Virus record (IMG/VR): IMGVR_UViG_3300027365_000020 | Location: 1-51,284 of that record | Length of the DNA: 51,284 nucleotides | From: a virus | Strand: one strand, 5' to 3' | In this document: positions 1-7,205 of the stretch, one piece after another | Layout: the number at the start of each line of letters is the position of its first letter | Position numbering within the stretch: position 1 is the first letter of the stretch | The notes under the pieces: generated by a model | What the model was told of the DNA's origin: nothing | Database searches by the model: none | What the model saw: only the letters and a program-made list of their open reading frames with translations | Made by a program: the position numbers and the translations under genes

Positions 1-2
1 GG

Positions 3-2015
3 TATTCTGAAGCTATGAAGACTAAGATGATAACCGGCAAAGGTTATTTCTGGTTTGATGATAAAGTCAATGCAAAGAATCCTCAATGGTATAAAGACAA
101 AGGACTCTCGGTAAAGTCAAGTCAACTCTGCGTAGCACCTGAAACTGTGGTCTTGACAGACCAAGGCCACGAGATCATTTCAGAGTTAGAAGGACAGATT
201 GTAAAAGTTTGGAATGGCGAGAGCTTTACAGACACAGTAGTACACAAAACAGGCGTTGACCAACAACTTGTTAAGGTGGTCACTGACTGTGGCTTTGAAT
301 TGGACTGTACGCGCTACCACAAATTCTACGTAATGGAAGGTTTTAGTCGTACAGGAAAAGTGGTAGAAAAACGTGCATGTGATCTGGTAGAGGGTGATAA
401 ACTCATCAAGCTCGACACACCTGTGATCCAAGGTGAGAAAGTATTGAAAAAAGCTTACCAGAACGGCTTCTATAGTGGTGATGGGTGTTGTGTGAAGGCC
501 AATTCCCGTGTTTATCTTTACGGGGATAAGAGAAAACTTTCTTATATGTTTACAGATACTCGGCAGTACGTCACTCAAGACGCTCAGGATAGGGAATATT
601 TCTATGTAGATGGGCTTGAAACAAAGTTCTTTGTACCTACTGCTGAGTATACTGTAGAGAGTCGTGTAGAATGGTTTGCGGGGTTGATGGACGCCGATGG
701 ATGTTTGTTGACTAACGGTAAATCTCAAACATTGCAGATTGCATCTACGCAGCCGGGGTTTTTAGAATCCGTACAGTTGATGCTTCAGACGCTAGGTATC
801 CAGTCCAAAGTAAAACACGCTAGGGATGCTGGTAAATATCCTCTCCCAGCGAATGATGGCACAGGGACTCTGAAAGAGTACGATTGTAAAAAAGTTGAAC
901 GTCTCTTGGTTAACGGTATGGGTATTGTGAAGTTGTTGAATATGGGCTTAAATCCACAACGTCTGAAACCTACCTCGCACATCCCTAACCGAGACGCTTC
1001 AAACTTTGTTAAAATTAAGGAGGTGATCGACGATGGGCGTGTAGATGATACGTACTGTTTCACTGAGTCTGAAAAAGGAATGGGTGTCTTTAATGGTATT
1101 CTGACAGGACAGTGCTCAGAGATAGCTCTCCATTCTGACGAGGAACATACCTTCACATGCGTACTGGCAAGCATGAACCTTGCAAGATATGACGAGTGGG
1201 CTGGAACAGATGCTGTCTATAATGCAATATTCTTCTTAGACGCGGTTTGTCAGGAATTTATCGAGCGTGCTAAGAATATTGAAGGTCTTGAGAAGGCTGT
1301 GCGGTTCACTCGGAAGTCTCGTGCATTAGGTTTGGGGGTGTGTGGTTATCACACGTATCTTCAACAGAACATGATGCCTTTTGGATCAATGGAAGCACAC
1401 TTCTTCAATATCAAGGCTTTCAAGTTTATTCGTGAAGAAGCTGAGAGAGCTACGGTTGATCTAGCAAAGCATTGGGGGGAACCTGAGTGGCTTAAAGGTT
1501 ACGGAAGAGCCAATACACATTTGATTGCAGTTGCTCCTACAAAATCAACTGCTTTGATTATGGGAGGCGTATCAGAAGGTATTAATCCAGATACCGCAAT
1601 GGTTTATACTCAAAGAACTCCTGCTGGCGAAGTTGATAGGGTTAATCCGGTACTTCTAAAACTAATGAAAGAACGTGGAGTGTATAATAAGCAAACAATG
1701 GAAAGGATTCGTGTGGATAACTTCGGATCAGTCCAAAATGAAGATTGGTTGACTGATGAAGAGAAGGAAGTGTTCAAGATTGCATTTGAAATCAATATGC
1801 ACGACGTGATTAGGTCCGCTTCAGTACGATCTAAGTACATTGATCAATGGCAATCTTTGAATCTATTCTTTGCTTCTGGAGATGACCCTAAGTACATTAA
1901 CGAGGTTCATAAACAAGCGTTTAATGATCCTGAAATCAAAGGTCTGTACTATGTATACTCTCGTGCTGGTATCCAAGCATCAGTAGACAAAGATCAGTGT
2001 TCGGCTTGTATGTAG
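3..2015 (+). CDS. nrdA: Ribonucleoside-diphosphate reductase large subunit, 3' part, intein-containing
   Basis: Class I RNR alpha chain, which reduces ribonucleotides to deoxyribonucleotides for phage DNA synthesis. The frame is open to the left window edge, so the Met at base 15 is internal and the N-terminal half is missing. The extein reads SSQL/CSEIAL around the splice point, matching the E. coli NrdA SNLCLEI block whose Cys439 becomes the thiyl radical. A second redox-type Cys follows in FTCVLASMNL. The C-terminus CSACM supplies the thiol pair that re-reduces the active site. An in-frame intein occupies 129-1112. The stop at 2013-2015 is followed by a strong terminator. The family call is firm; the 5' extent is unknown. 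Confidence 0.93.
   Translation, partial: YSEAMKTKMITGKGYFWFDDKVNAKNPQWYKDKGLSVKSSQLCVAPETVVLTDQGHEIISELEGQIVKVWNGESFTDTVVHKTGVDQQLVKVVTDCGFELDCTRYHKFYVMEGFSRTGKVVEKRACDLVEGDKLIKLDTPVIQGEKVLKKAYQNGFYSGDGCCVKANSRVYLYGDKRKLSYMFTDTRQYVTQDAQDREYFYVDGLETKFFVPTAEYTVESRVEWFAGLMDADGCLLTNGKSQTLQIASTQPGFLESVQLMLQTLGIQSKVKHARDAGKYPLPANDGTGTLKEYDCKKVERLLVNGMGIVKLLNMGLNPQRLKPTSHIPNRDASNFVKIKEVIDDGRVDDTYCFTESEKGMGVFNGILTGQCSEIALHSDEEHTFTCVLASMNLARYDEWAGTDAVYNAIFFLDAVCQEFIERAKNIEGLEKAVRFTRKSRALGLGVCGYHTYLQQNMMPFGSMEAHFFNIKAFKFIREEAERATVDLAKHWGEPEWLKGYGRANTHLIAVAPTKSTALIMGGVSEGINPDTAMVYTQRTPAGEVDRVNPVLLKLMKERGVYNKQTMERIRVDNFGSVQNEDWLTDEEKEVFKIAFEINMHDVIRSASVRSKYIDQWQSLNLFFASGDDPKYINEVHKQAFNDPEIKGLYYVYSRAGIQASVDKDQCSACM
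129..1112 (+). other. Intein with LAGLIDADG homing endonuclease domain, in RNR
   Basis: A 328-residue intein starting with Cys (CVAPETVVLTDQGH, block A) and ending NGILTGQ before the +1 Cys of the host protein. The block-B-like TRYHKFYV motif and two LAGLIDADG-type motifs (FYSGDG, and FAGLMDADG about 68 residues later) show a splicing domain plus endonuclease. The last residue is Gln, not Asn, and the one before it is Gly, not His. Atypical C-terminal Gln inteins are known in RNR proteins, and some still splice. The insertion places the RNR radical cysteine as the +1 nucleophile, so splicing should be needed for enzyme activity. Confidence 0.92.
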
Positions 2016-2025
2016 AGTATTTCAA

Positions 2026-2046
2026 GGGGTCTTCGGACCCCATTTT
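2026..2046 (+). terminator. Rho-independent terminator after RNR gene
   Basis: Perfect 6-bp stem GGGGTC/GACCCC with a TTCG tetraloop followed by ATTTT, 11 bases after the RNR stop codon. Confidence 0.88.
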
Positions 2047-2060
2047 AAAAGGAGTAGTTA

Positions 2061-2336
2061 ATGACAAACACTAATCAACATGATATTGTAAAAAACCCTT
2101 CTCATTATGATCTATTACCGGGACACCAAGTAAAGGACATTACAAAGATTGTCCTAGATCGTATCCAAGAATCTGATATGAACATCCCTCTAAGTAGTGC
2201 TGGATGGCTACAACAGTCTCTCCAGTATCTTCTAAGGTGTTATGAAAAAGGAGGTATAGAAGATTTGAAGAAGGCTCATGAGACATTGGGATTTGCTTTG
2301 AAGGATATTGAAGAAAATAATGAAAATAGCAATTGA
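2061..2336 (+). CDS. DUF3310 family protein (nucleotide-kinase-like)
   Basis: A 91-aa protein opening with the NPSHYDLLPG motif and continuing with HQVKDI and a helical LQQSLQYLLRCYEKGG segment, the pattern of the DUF3310 family found in many phages and often labelled SaV-like nucleotide kinase. The activity is not well established. It has a good ribosome site (AAAGGAG) before ATG and lies just downstream of the RNR gene, which suits a role in nucleotide metabolism. That role is inferred from family and neighbourhood. Confidence 0.8.
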   Translation: MTNTNQHDIVKNPSHYDLLPGHQVKDITKIVLDRIQESDMNIPLSSAGWLQQSLQYLLRCYEKGGIEDLKKAHETLGFALKDIEENNENSN

Positions 2337-2502
2337 AGGTAAACTGTACGAACTAATACCTACCGGGGAGGACTATATATTTATTGAATCCTGTATAGAT
2401 ACGTGCATCCTACCCTCAAATACTGATCAATGGAATATTCCCAAGGAGGTTCTAGAAGATCAGAGAGTCTGGATGGAAGAGATTTACAAGTGCTTTAAAT
2501 AA
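2320..2502 (+). CDS. Small hypothetical protein
   Basis: A 60-aa protein starting MKIAIEGKLYELIP and ending EEIYKCFK. The ATG at 2320 overlaps the end of the DUF3310 gene by 17 bases, so the two are probably translationally coupled; a TTG at 2308 would add four residues. No family is recognised. It is followed at once by the terminator closing this rightward unit. Confidence 0.6.
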   Translation: MKIAIEGKLYELIPTGEDYIFIESCIDTCILPSNTDQWNIPKEVLEDQRVWMEEIYKCFK

Positions 2503-2505
2503 AGA

Positions 2506-2557
2506 AACCCCTGTCAAGATACTTTGGAATCCTCCATAGCGTCTTGCAGGGGTTTTT
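2506..2557. terminator. Bidirectional terminator between convergent units
   Basis: Stem arms CCCCTG (2508-2513) and CAGGGG (2547-2552) extend inward with CAAGA/TCTTG. The right side ends in TTTTT for + transcription; the left flank reads GGGGTTTCTTT on the - strand. It separates the rightward RNR unit from the leftward late module. Confidence 0.85.
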
Positions 2558-2569
2558 AGTTTCTACAAA

Positions 2570-2982
2570 TTAAACTTCTTCAGGTTCTTCCATACCAAAC
2601 TTGTTAATCTCTTGTACAATCACTAGCGCATCGTCAAGAGTCACCATTGCATCAATCTGTTCATGTACTCCACGACACCATGTAAAGCACTTCTGAACAT
2701 GCCTTGAGACAGCCTTACCAATCTCGATAGCTTCTTGTGCAGAGATAGTTGACCAAGTACCCGGAACAGATTCAAAGTCTACTGAGACAAGTTCAGGATC
2801 ATTGTTTACAGAGGCTACTAAGGACGTGACACGGTTCTGGGAATCAATGTCAGTACGGATATAGGAACCGTCTGTAAGGGTTAATCCTGAGTGTTCTACT
2901 TGCTTCTTCTTCTTTGAAGCACGTTTCTTTAGTTCGTCTCGGAAGCGAATGTAGATTCTTTATCGACGTAAATAATTGGCAT
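2570..2982 (-). pseudogene. Decayed duplicate of the DUF4376 gene
   Basis: A ribosome site (GAGGA) and ATG at 2982 open MPIIYVDKESTFASETN and then stop. One frame over, an uninterrupted reading frame from about 2960 to 2570 encodes residues close to the C-terminal two thirds of the intact protein at 4719-5312: shared blocks include IDSQNR, SLVAS.NNDP, PGTW and QKCFTWCRG.HEQ.DA. The N-terminus also resembles the start of the intact copy. An internal, frame-breaking deletion of a tandem-type duplicate explains this best. The retained frame suggests the decay is recent, or that the 3' part was useful until recently. Confidence 0.85.
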
Positions 2983-2989
2983 ATTTTCC

Positions 2990-3169
2990 TCAAGATTTAA
3001 ATTCAGAAATTAACATTAAAATAATCCCTACCATTGCAGTAGCAACTTCAGGAGGGATAATTAATCCGAAGAATGTTGTAGAAGTCCATGTAAGCACTGT
3101 AGCAATAGCTGTACCAATACCTAAAGAATTTCTCTTAGCAGATTCTTTAACTTTATTGTTACTTTCCAT
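2990..3169 (-). CDS. Holin-like two-helix membrane protein
   Basis: A 59-aa protein with a charged N-terminus (MESNNKVKESAKRN) and two hydrophobic segments (about residues 17-37 and 41-55) separated by a PPE turn, ending EFKS. Size and layout fit a small phage holin that would permeabilise the inner membrane at lysis. The start at 3169 is chosen because GGAGGTGG lies seven bases upstream; an ATG at 3184 would add five residues. It overlaps the end of the DUF1353 gene. No endolysin is visible nearby, so the lysis role is inferred. Confidence 0.6.
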   Translation of the reverse strand: MESNNKVKESAKRNSLGIGTAIATVLTWTSTTFFGLIIPPEVATAMVGIILMLISEFKS

Positions 3170-3581
3170 TCCAACCACCTCCATTATAATTCAGTCGAAC
3201 GGCTCTATAGAATATTCCAGCAGTCCATTCTGAAGCACCATCATGAAGCATGAACTCCTTAAGAACTAAATCAGCAACTTCCTTAGGGTATTGTGTGTAA
3301 AGATGACTATAGAAGTAATCGTGTACACAACTCGCCCACCGCGCTTCAGTATAAAAAGGTGAATAAATGCGCCAAAAGATTCTAGGGATAGTTGAACCGT
3401 CTGTTATGTAGTTCTTCGGAACAGTAATCTTTTGATATACACCATCAAGTAGAAAGGATACTATAAAGTCTTCTACAAGCTGTACCTTATCAGTATCCTT
3501 ATCTAAATAACTTACTGGTGTATTACGAGGTATTGGTTTAACGATTAATTCTGAATGATACTCAATACCTGTAATATTCAT
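3159..3581 (-). CDS. DUF1353 family protein
   Basis: A 140-aa protein with the DUF1353 core: ITDGSTIPRIFWRIYSPF, then ARWASCVHDYFYSH, including the conserved HDY. DUF1353 proteins are widespread in phage and prophage lysis or tail regions, but their biochemical role is unknown. The gene has a ribosome site (AAGGA) and starts two bases after the lipoprotein gene, in the same leftward cluster of membrane and envelope-type proteins. Confidence 0.8.
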   Translation of the reverse strand: MNITGIEYHSELIVKPIPRNTPVSYLDKDTDKVQLVEDFIVSFLLDGVYQKITVPKNYITDGSTIPRIFWRIYSPFYTEARWASCVHDYFYSHLYTQYPKEVADLVLKEFMLHDGASEWTAGIFYRAVRLNYNGGGWNGK

Positions 3582-3583
3582 TG

Positions 3584-3928
3584 TTATTCCTTAGCAAACT
3601 TCTGTTGATCTTTAACAGCTTGTTCAATATCTACATCAGAAACCTTCTCAGCAAGACTGTCTACAGTATCTTGACCAACTAGACTGATAAGACTTGAGCA
3701 AGCACCGCTAGAAGGATACTCAGGAACAGCACTCTTAATTAGTGCAAGAACTACTGCACGTTTTACAGGATCAGCTTCTGCACAATATTTAGCTTGGAGA
3801 TGAAGAATTGAAGTAGTAGTATCTCCAAATTCATAACCTTCATCAAAGATGGTTTTAACAGGAGTATTCACACAACCTGTTACAGCAATCAACATCAAAC
3901 CTGCAATAGCATATTTAAACATAATCAT
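3584..3928 (-). CDS. Lipoprotein of the lysis-like cluster
   Basis: A 114-aa protein with a signal peptide (MIMFKYAIAGLMLIAVTGC) and lipobox AVTGC, so it should be lipidated at Cys19 and sorted to the envelope. The mature part has two more cysteines (YCAEAD, SGACSS), which could pair, and an acidic C-terminal helix. It directly follows a membrane/coiled-coil protein, the arrangement of a two-component spanin pair. The mature domain is not proline-rich like typical Rz1 proteins, so the o-spanin assignment is tentative. Confidence 0.7.
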   Translation of the reverse strand: MIMFKYAIAGLMLIAVTGCVNTPVKTIFDEGYEFGDTTTSILHLQAKYCAEADPVKRAVVLALIKSAVPEYPSSGACSSLISLVGQDTVDSLAEKVSDVDIEQAVKDQQKFAKE

Positions 3929-3931
3929 CCC

Positions 3932-4288
3932 TCATTGTGATTGAATAGCATTACTCTGAATATTGATAAAAGAACTGCCTTTGGAGTTTTCTTCGAGTAT
4001 TTTTACACGGTTTTCTAAAGACTCTATGCGCTTCCCTGTTATATACTGATATTCGTTTAAATTTTTATTGATTTTTGAGTATCTATCGTATAACTCATCC
4101 TTGTACCTGTCAGACTGATCTTGTAATTGTTTTTCTGTAGCTTGTCGCCATAACATATTATTAACAGATTTATTTGTTGTCATAAATTCTGATCCGCTCC
4201 ACATGATAGTCAGAGCGCATAGAGTAATTATAAGTGCCGCAAGGACAGTGCAAGATAACTTAGTAATAAACTCTTTAAAGTCTTTCAT
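3932..4288 (-). CDS. Membrane-anchored coiled-coil protein, possible inner spanin
   Basis: A 118-aa protein with one N-terminal membrane helix (about residues 12-32) followed by a mostly charged helical stretch with a heptad-like segment (RIESLENRVKILEEN). This N-in, C-out layout is that of Rz-type inner-membrane spanins, and the next gene encodes a lipoprotein three bases away. No sequence family is recognised; the spanin role rests on topology and neighbours only. Confidence 0.6.
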   Translation of the reverse strand: MKDFKEFITKLSCTVLAALIITLCALTIMWSGSEFMTTNKSVNNMLWRQATEKQLQDQSDRYKDELYDRYSKINKNLNEYQYITGKRIESLENRVKILEENSKGSSFINIQSNAIQSQ

Positions 4289-4323
4289 TGTAATATCTGC
4301 CCTGCGTATCTTGTGGGGAGAGT

Positions 4324-4704
4324 TTATTTGTTACTATTTTTAATAGATTCTATGATTGTTTGACGAATTTGATCCTTGAATTTGTCATTAGCATCACGTT
4401 GATCTTGTAGGGAATTTGATACTACATCTAATTGACGTGTGATTATATCAAGTCTTCCATTAACACTTTGGAGTTTCGTATCAACTAACTGAATAATATC
4501 ATCCATTGATCTATTGAGTTTATCTTCAGTTACGGCTACTTTTTGTTGTTCCCAAATACGGTTGGAGTTGTTATCTACACGATTTTCAATTGATTGTAAT
4601 TGATATTGTAGAAGACCTAACCCTGCAATCATAATAGGGACCGCTAAAGTTCCTACCCATTTCACCCATGAGCCATTGCTGTCTGCGAGTGAAGTATTTG
4701 ACAT
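4324..4704 (-). CDS. Membrane-anchored coiled-coil protein
   Basis: A 126-aa protein with one hydrophobic segment (WVGTLAVPIMIAGLGLL, about residues 16-32) and then a long predicted helix with heptad character (LQSIENRVDNNSNRIWEQQ, VNGRLDIITRQLDVVS). It lies between the DUF4376 gene and a second membrane/coiled-coil gene. It could be a spanin-like or exclusion-type membrane protein. Function is not recognised. Confidence 0.6.
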   Translation of the reverse strand: MSNTSLADSNGSWVKWVGTLAVPIMIAGLGLLQYQLQSIENRVDNNSNRIWEQQKVAVTEDKLNRSMDDIIQLVDTKLQSVNGRLDIITRQLDVVSNSLQDQRDANDKFKDQIRQTIIESIKNSNK

Positions 4705-4718
4705 ACATCACCCATTAA

Positions 4719-5312
4719 TTATTGAACAGATTCTTCTTGACCAAAAGCTTGGATTTCCTGAATAATAGGAAGATAATCATCAAGAACAGTTGCTGCATCT
4801 ACTTGTTCATGGATTCCACGACACCACGTAAAACATTTTTGAATATGGTTCGATACTGCTACACCAATTGATAAACCTTGATCGCGAGTCAATGTTGTCC
4901 ATGTACCGGGAGTTGCTTCGAAATCAATACTAACAAGATCAGGGTCATTATTAATAGATGCTACAAGTCCACTGATACGGTTTTGAGAATCAATTGAAGT
5001 ATCTACAAGATTTCCATCAGCAAGTGTAATCCCACCTTGCTCAACTTGCTTACGCTTCTTCCTTGCACGATCTTTGAACTCTTCTTTCATGATTTGATAG
5101 AAGGATTCTTCGGTAGTTTCATACATCCAATCTTCAGGTTCAAAAGTATCTTCAGCAATTCCGTAGAATGTCGGGATACCTGATTGGAACGAATCTTCAA
5201 TAGCAAATGTCGGGGAAATACCTTCAGGGTGTAGTGGGCCGTTCTTTGCTGGGGATTGTGAGACAGGTTCTTTAGTTTTTCTGTCGATATATGTGTAACG
5301 GATATATTTCAT
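4719..5312 (-). CDS. DUF4376-type protein, possible tail-fibre accessory
   Basis: A 197-aa protein. The N-terminus (MKYIRYTYIDRKTKEPVSQSP) resembles tail-fibre assembly-type proteins, and the C-terminal half (ERISG-like SQNRISGLVAS, PGTWTTLT, QKCFTWCRGIHEQ) has the DUF4376 pattern seen beside phage tail fibres. Its ATG overlaps the reverse transcriptase stop codon (ATGA), so it is translationally coupled to the DGR. A decayed duplicate lies at 2570-2982. A chaperone or accessory role for the diversified fibre is inferred from position, not shown. Confidence 0.65.
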   Translation of the reverse strand: MKYIRYTYIDRKTKEPVSQSPAKNGPLHPEGISPTFAIEDSFQSGIPTFYGIAEDTFEPEDWMYETTEESFYQIMKEEFKDRARKKRKQVEQGGITLADGNLVDTSIDSQNRISGLVASINNDPDLVSIDFEATPGTWTTLTRDQGLSIGVAVSNHIQKCFTWCRGIHEQVDAATVLDDYLPIIQEIQAFGQEESVQ

Positions 5313-6415
5313 TTCATCTCTCCTTGGTTTAGGACGATATTACGGTTACGATCAATTTCATAACCGTGTAATGATAGGTCGTGTAAAAGTCTATTGAGTA
5401 AATTGTATGAATTAGGTGCTTGTTTTATATAAGATATTGTGCAATTTATATCAGATTGCTCACCTCCGAATATGTTATCATAACACTTCCAATAAGTATT
5501 CTTCAGAGGGACCCTTCTGAAAGGGTATATAGTCTGACCTACAAAACTAACCCCTCTCTTTATAGGTTGTATGATAGTCTTCTTGTCGTTCAGTTCCACA
5601 CCTAAGTCATTTAAGGTAGGTTGTATCGCATGGTGTATTTCTATAAGATCGCGTGTAGTTTTACCTAAGAAAATAAAATCATCTACATAACGTATATACT
5701 TTTCCACCATCAATACGTGTTTGACAAATTTATCCAATACATCCATAAGTACATTAGCGAAGAACTGGCTTGTGAGATTTCCAATGGGTAATCCTCTGTT
5801 GCCAGAAGTCAATAGTAACCTCTTCCTTAAAGGGACTTCTTCCATTTCTTCTGGTGAAGAATTAAACACCACATTTTCTCTTGGGTCATGGTAGAGGATG
5901 TACCTAACCATACCCTTAACCCAATCATTAGGGAGTTTTGGTTCAATGATTCCCCACAGCACATCTTTATTTATCGACACAAAGAAATTCGCAAGATCAC
6001 ACTTCATATAATAATAGTCGCAATCCCAATTATTTGTGAATGATCTTATGTGCTTTTCCAATCTCTTTGCACCGTACAAAGTACCTCTTCCCGGAATACA
6101 AGCACAACTATCTGCCGTAAAGGAACGATTGAATTTGTCCTTAATGCGATTGTAAACGAGATGGTGGACTATTCTATCTCTAAAATCAGCAGCCCAAATT
6201 TCCCTTATTCTCGGTTTCTTTACTACAAAGCAAATAGAATACCCTATTCGATAATTTCCAGAAAGCAAGTCATTGTAAAGGTTGCATAAGTTATCTTCCA
6301 AGTTTAATTCAAAAAGAAGTGCGCTATCAGAATTTCTTTTGTTCTTTCTACAATCATAGTAGGCAGCGCACAATTCACTGAAAGTAATATCGCAAGGAGA
6401 TGGTTCTATAATCAA
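5309..6415 (-). CDS. DGR reverse transcriptase
   Basis: Reverse transcriptase that should copy the template RNA into mutated cDNA. Numbered from TTG at 6415 (368 aa): KCDLANFF at 138-145 (motif A, first catalytic Asp), IGNLTSQ at 211-217 (the SQ ending marks DGR enzymes; group II intron enzymes have SP) and RYVDDF at 242-247 (catalytic YxDD). There is no upstream in-frame ATG. TTG at 6415 is preceded by AAGGA at good spacing. A TTG at 6511 would give 400 aa but lies inside the template repeat without a ribosome site. The order fibre-avd-TR-RT is that of the Bordetella phage BPP-1 DGR. Confidence 0.93.
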   Translation of the reverse strand: MIIEPSPCDITFSELCAAYYDCRKNKRNSDSALLFELNLEDNLCNLYNDLLSGNYRIGYSICFVVKKPRIREIWAADFRDRIVHHLVYNRIKDKFNRSFTADSCACIPGRGTLYGAKRLEKHIRSFTNNWDCDYYYMKCDLANFFVSINKDVLWGIIEPKLPNDWVKGMVRYILYHDPRENVVFNSSPEEMEEVPLRKRLLLTSGNRGLPIGNLTSQFFANVLMDVLDKFVKHVLMVEKYIRYVDDFIFLGKTTRDLIEIHHAIQPTLNDLGVELNDKKTIIQPIKRGVSFVGQTIYPFRRVPLKNTYWKCYDNIFGGEQSDINCTISYIKQAPNSYNLLNRLLHDLSLHGYEIDRNRNIVLNQGEMK

Positions 6416-6444
6416 ATTGAAATCCTTTTCTATAATGTATTTTT

Positions 6445-6534
6445 GCGGACATAGTTCGAGTTCGTCTTGTTGTTGCTGTTCTGGTTGCCATTGTTGAAGT
6501 TCTGGTTCCAAGCGTTAGTCGAACTGTTCTGCGT
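6445..6534 (-). repeat. DGR template repeat (TR)
   Basis: A 90-bp sequence matching 7210-7299 at a constant offset of 765 bp. Read on the - strand it is 30 codons rich in AAC (11 AAC and 1 AAT), the classic TR design in which mutating A in AAC samples many residues without stop codons. All 14 differences from the variable repeat are at TR adenines (to G, C or T). Homology stops abruptly on the 6535 side. On the other side an A-rich run (6438-6444) could extend it by seven bases. It lies between avd and the reverse transcriptase gene and ends 30 bases before the preferred RT start. Confidence 0.95.
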
Positions 6535-6690
6535 CATGCGATCGCATTACATGTGCCAATCAACGGAACTTTATCACAGTAACCGTTAAGGACTGACTGT
6601 TAAGTCTTATCTGTCTTTCGAGAGGGATCACCAAAAATACTTGGTTCAGTGATAGCAGCAAATAACCACTACCAATCAGACCATTCCAGT

Positions 6691-7071
6691 TTAAGTTTTA
6701 TTTACATTGTTCGACTTCTTTTTAGTAGCGTTATACCATTTCCGACATTGATCTCTTACTGAAAGCAGAGGTTCAATAAGTCTCGCGTAAGCACTTTTCG
6801 GAATAATATTAACGTCCCTAGAAGAACGAATAACAACTAGTAGCACCTCTAAGTTGTCTTTAAGTTTCTCCAAAAACTCCATGCGTTTTTCAAGATTATT
6901 TTTAGTTGCATTGGCTTTCTGGATTAAGGTAATATTCTCGCTTGCAGTCAGACGTAACTCTTCACCAATAGTTCTCTTGAAATCCTTTCTGATATGTTTT
7001 GTCGTATGAAGAACTTCGATTAACATTTTATACTGGTCTTTATAAATATTAAGTTCATAATATTCAGACAT
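6691..7071 (-). CDS. avd: DGR accessory variability determinant (Avd-like)
   Basis: A 126-aa, lysine- and arginine-rich, all-helical protein whose pattern fits the Avd four-helix bundle: KHIRKDFKRTIGEEL, ENITLIQKAN, RMEFLEKLKDNLEVLLVVIRSSRD and a C-terminal KWYNATKKK. Avd forms a pentameric barrel that binds the RT and template RNA and is required for mutagenic retrohoming. Its position between the variable gene and the TR matches known DGRs. Identification rests on helix pattern and context. Confidence 0.87.
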   Translation of the reverse strand: MSEYYELNIYKDQYKMLIEVLHTTKHIRKDFKRTIGEELRLTASENITLIQKANATKNNLEKRMEFLEKLKDNLEVLLVVIRSSRDVNIIPKSAYARLIEPLLSVRDQCRKWYNATKKKSNNVNKT

Positions 7072-7109
7072 AAGAGGTACGCCCTTTGTTGTAATTGTTT
7101 AGATAGCAG

Positions 7110-7127
7110 GCTGGCATGTAAGCCAGC
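7110..7127. other. Hairpin downstream of the DGR target gene
   Basis: Perfect 6-bp inverted repeat GCTGGC/GCCAGC with a 6-base loop, between avd and the fibre gene. There is no T-tract on the - strand, so it is not a clear terminator. DGR targets often carry a hairpin just past the variable repeat that aids cDNA integration; this one is about 80 bp away, so the role is uncertain. Confidence 0.5.
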
Positions 7128-7180
7128 ACTGCAAGGTTTTAAGTTTTATGGGTGGGTATTAGCGTTCCACTACACTTCGT

Positions 7181-7205
7181 TTCGGTCACACCGCAACCCA
7201 CCGAA
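7181..7205. other. Inverted repeat at the end of the variable repeat
   Basis: TTCGGT (7181-7186) and ACCGAA (7200-7205) form a perfect 6-bp inverted repeat around a 13-base spacer spanning the fibre stop codon. It begins five bases after the variable repeat ends, where DGRs keep the initiation-of-mutagenic-homing region and its hairpin. Confidence 0.5.

Noticed and set aside
186-1840. Long - strand frames opposite the RNR/intein gene
   Set aside because: Shadows of a strongly recognised + strand gene; no ribosome sites or domains.
6438-6444. Extension of TR/VR homology by seven bases
   Set aside because: Mismatches also fall on A, but the template here is nearly all A, so the fit is uninformative; kept out of the repeat boundaries.
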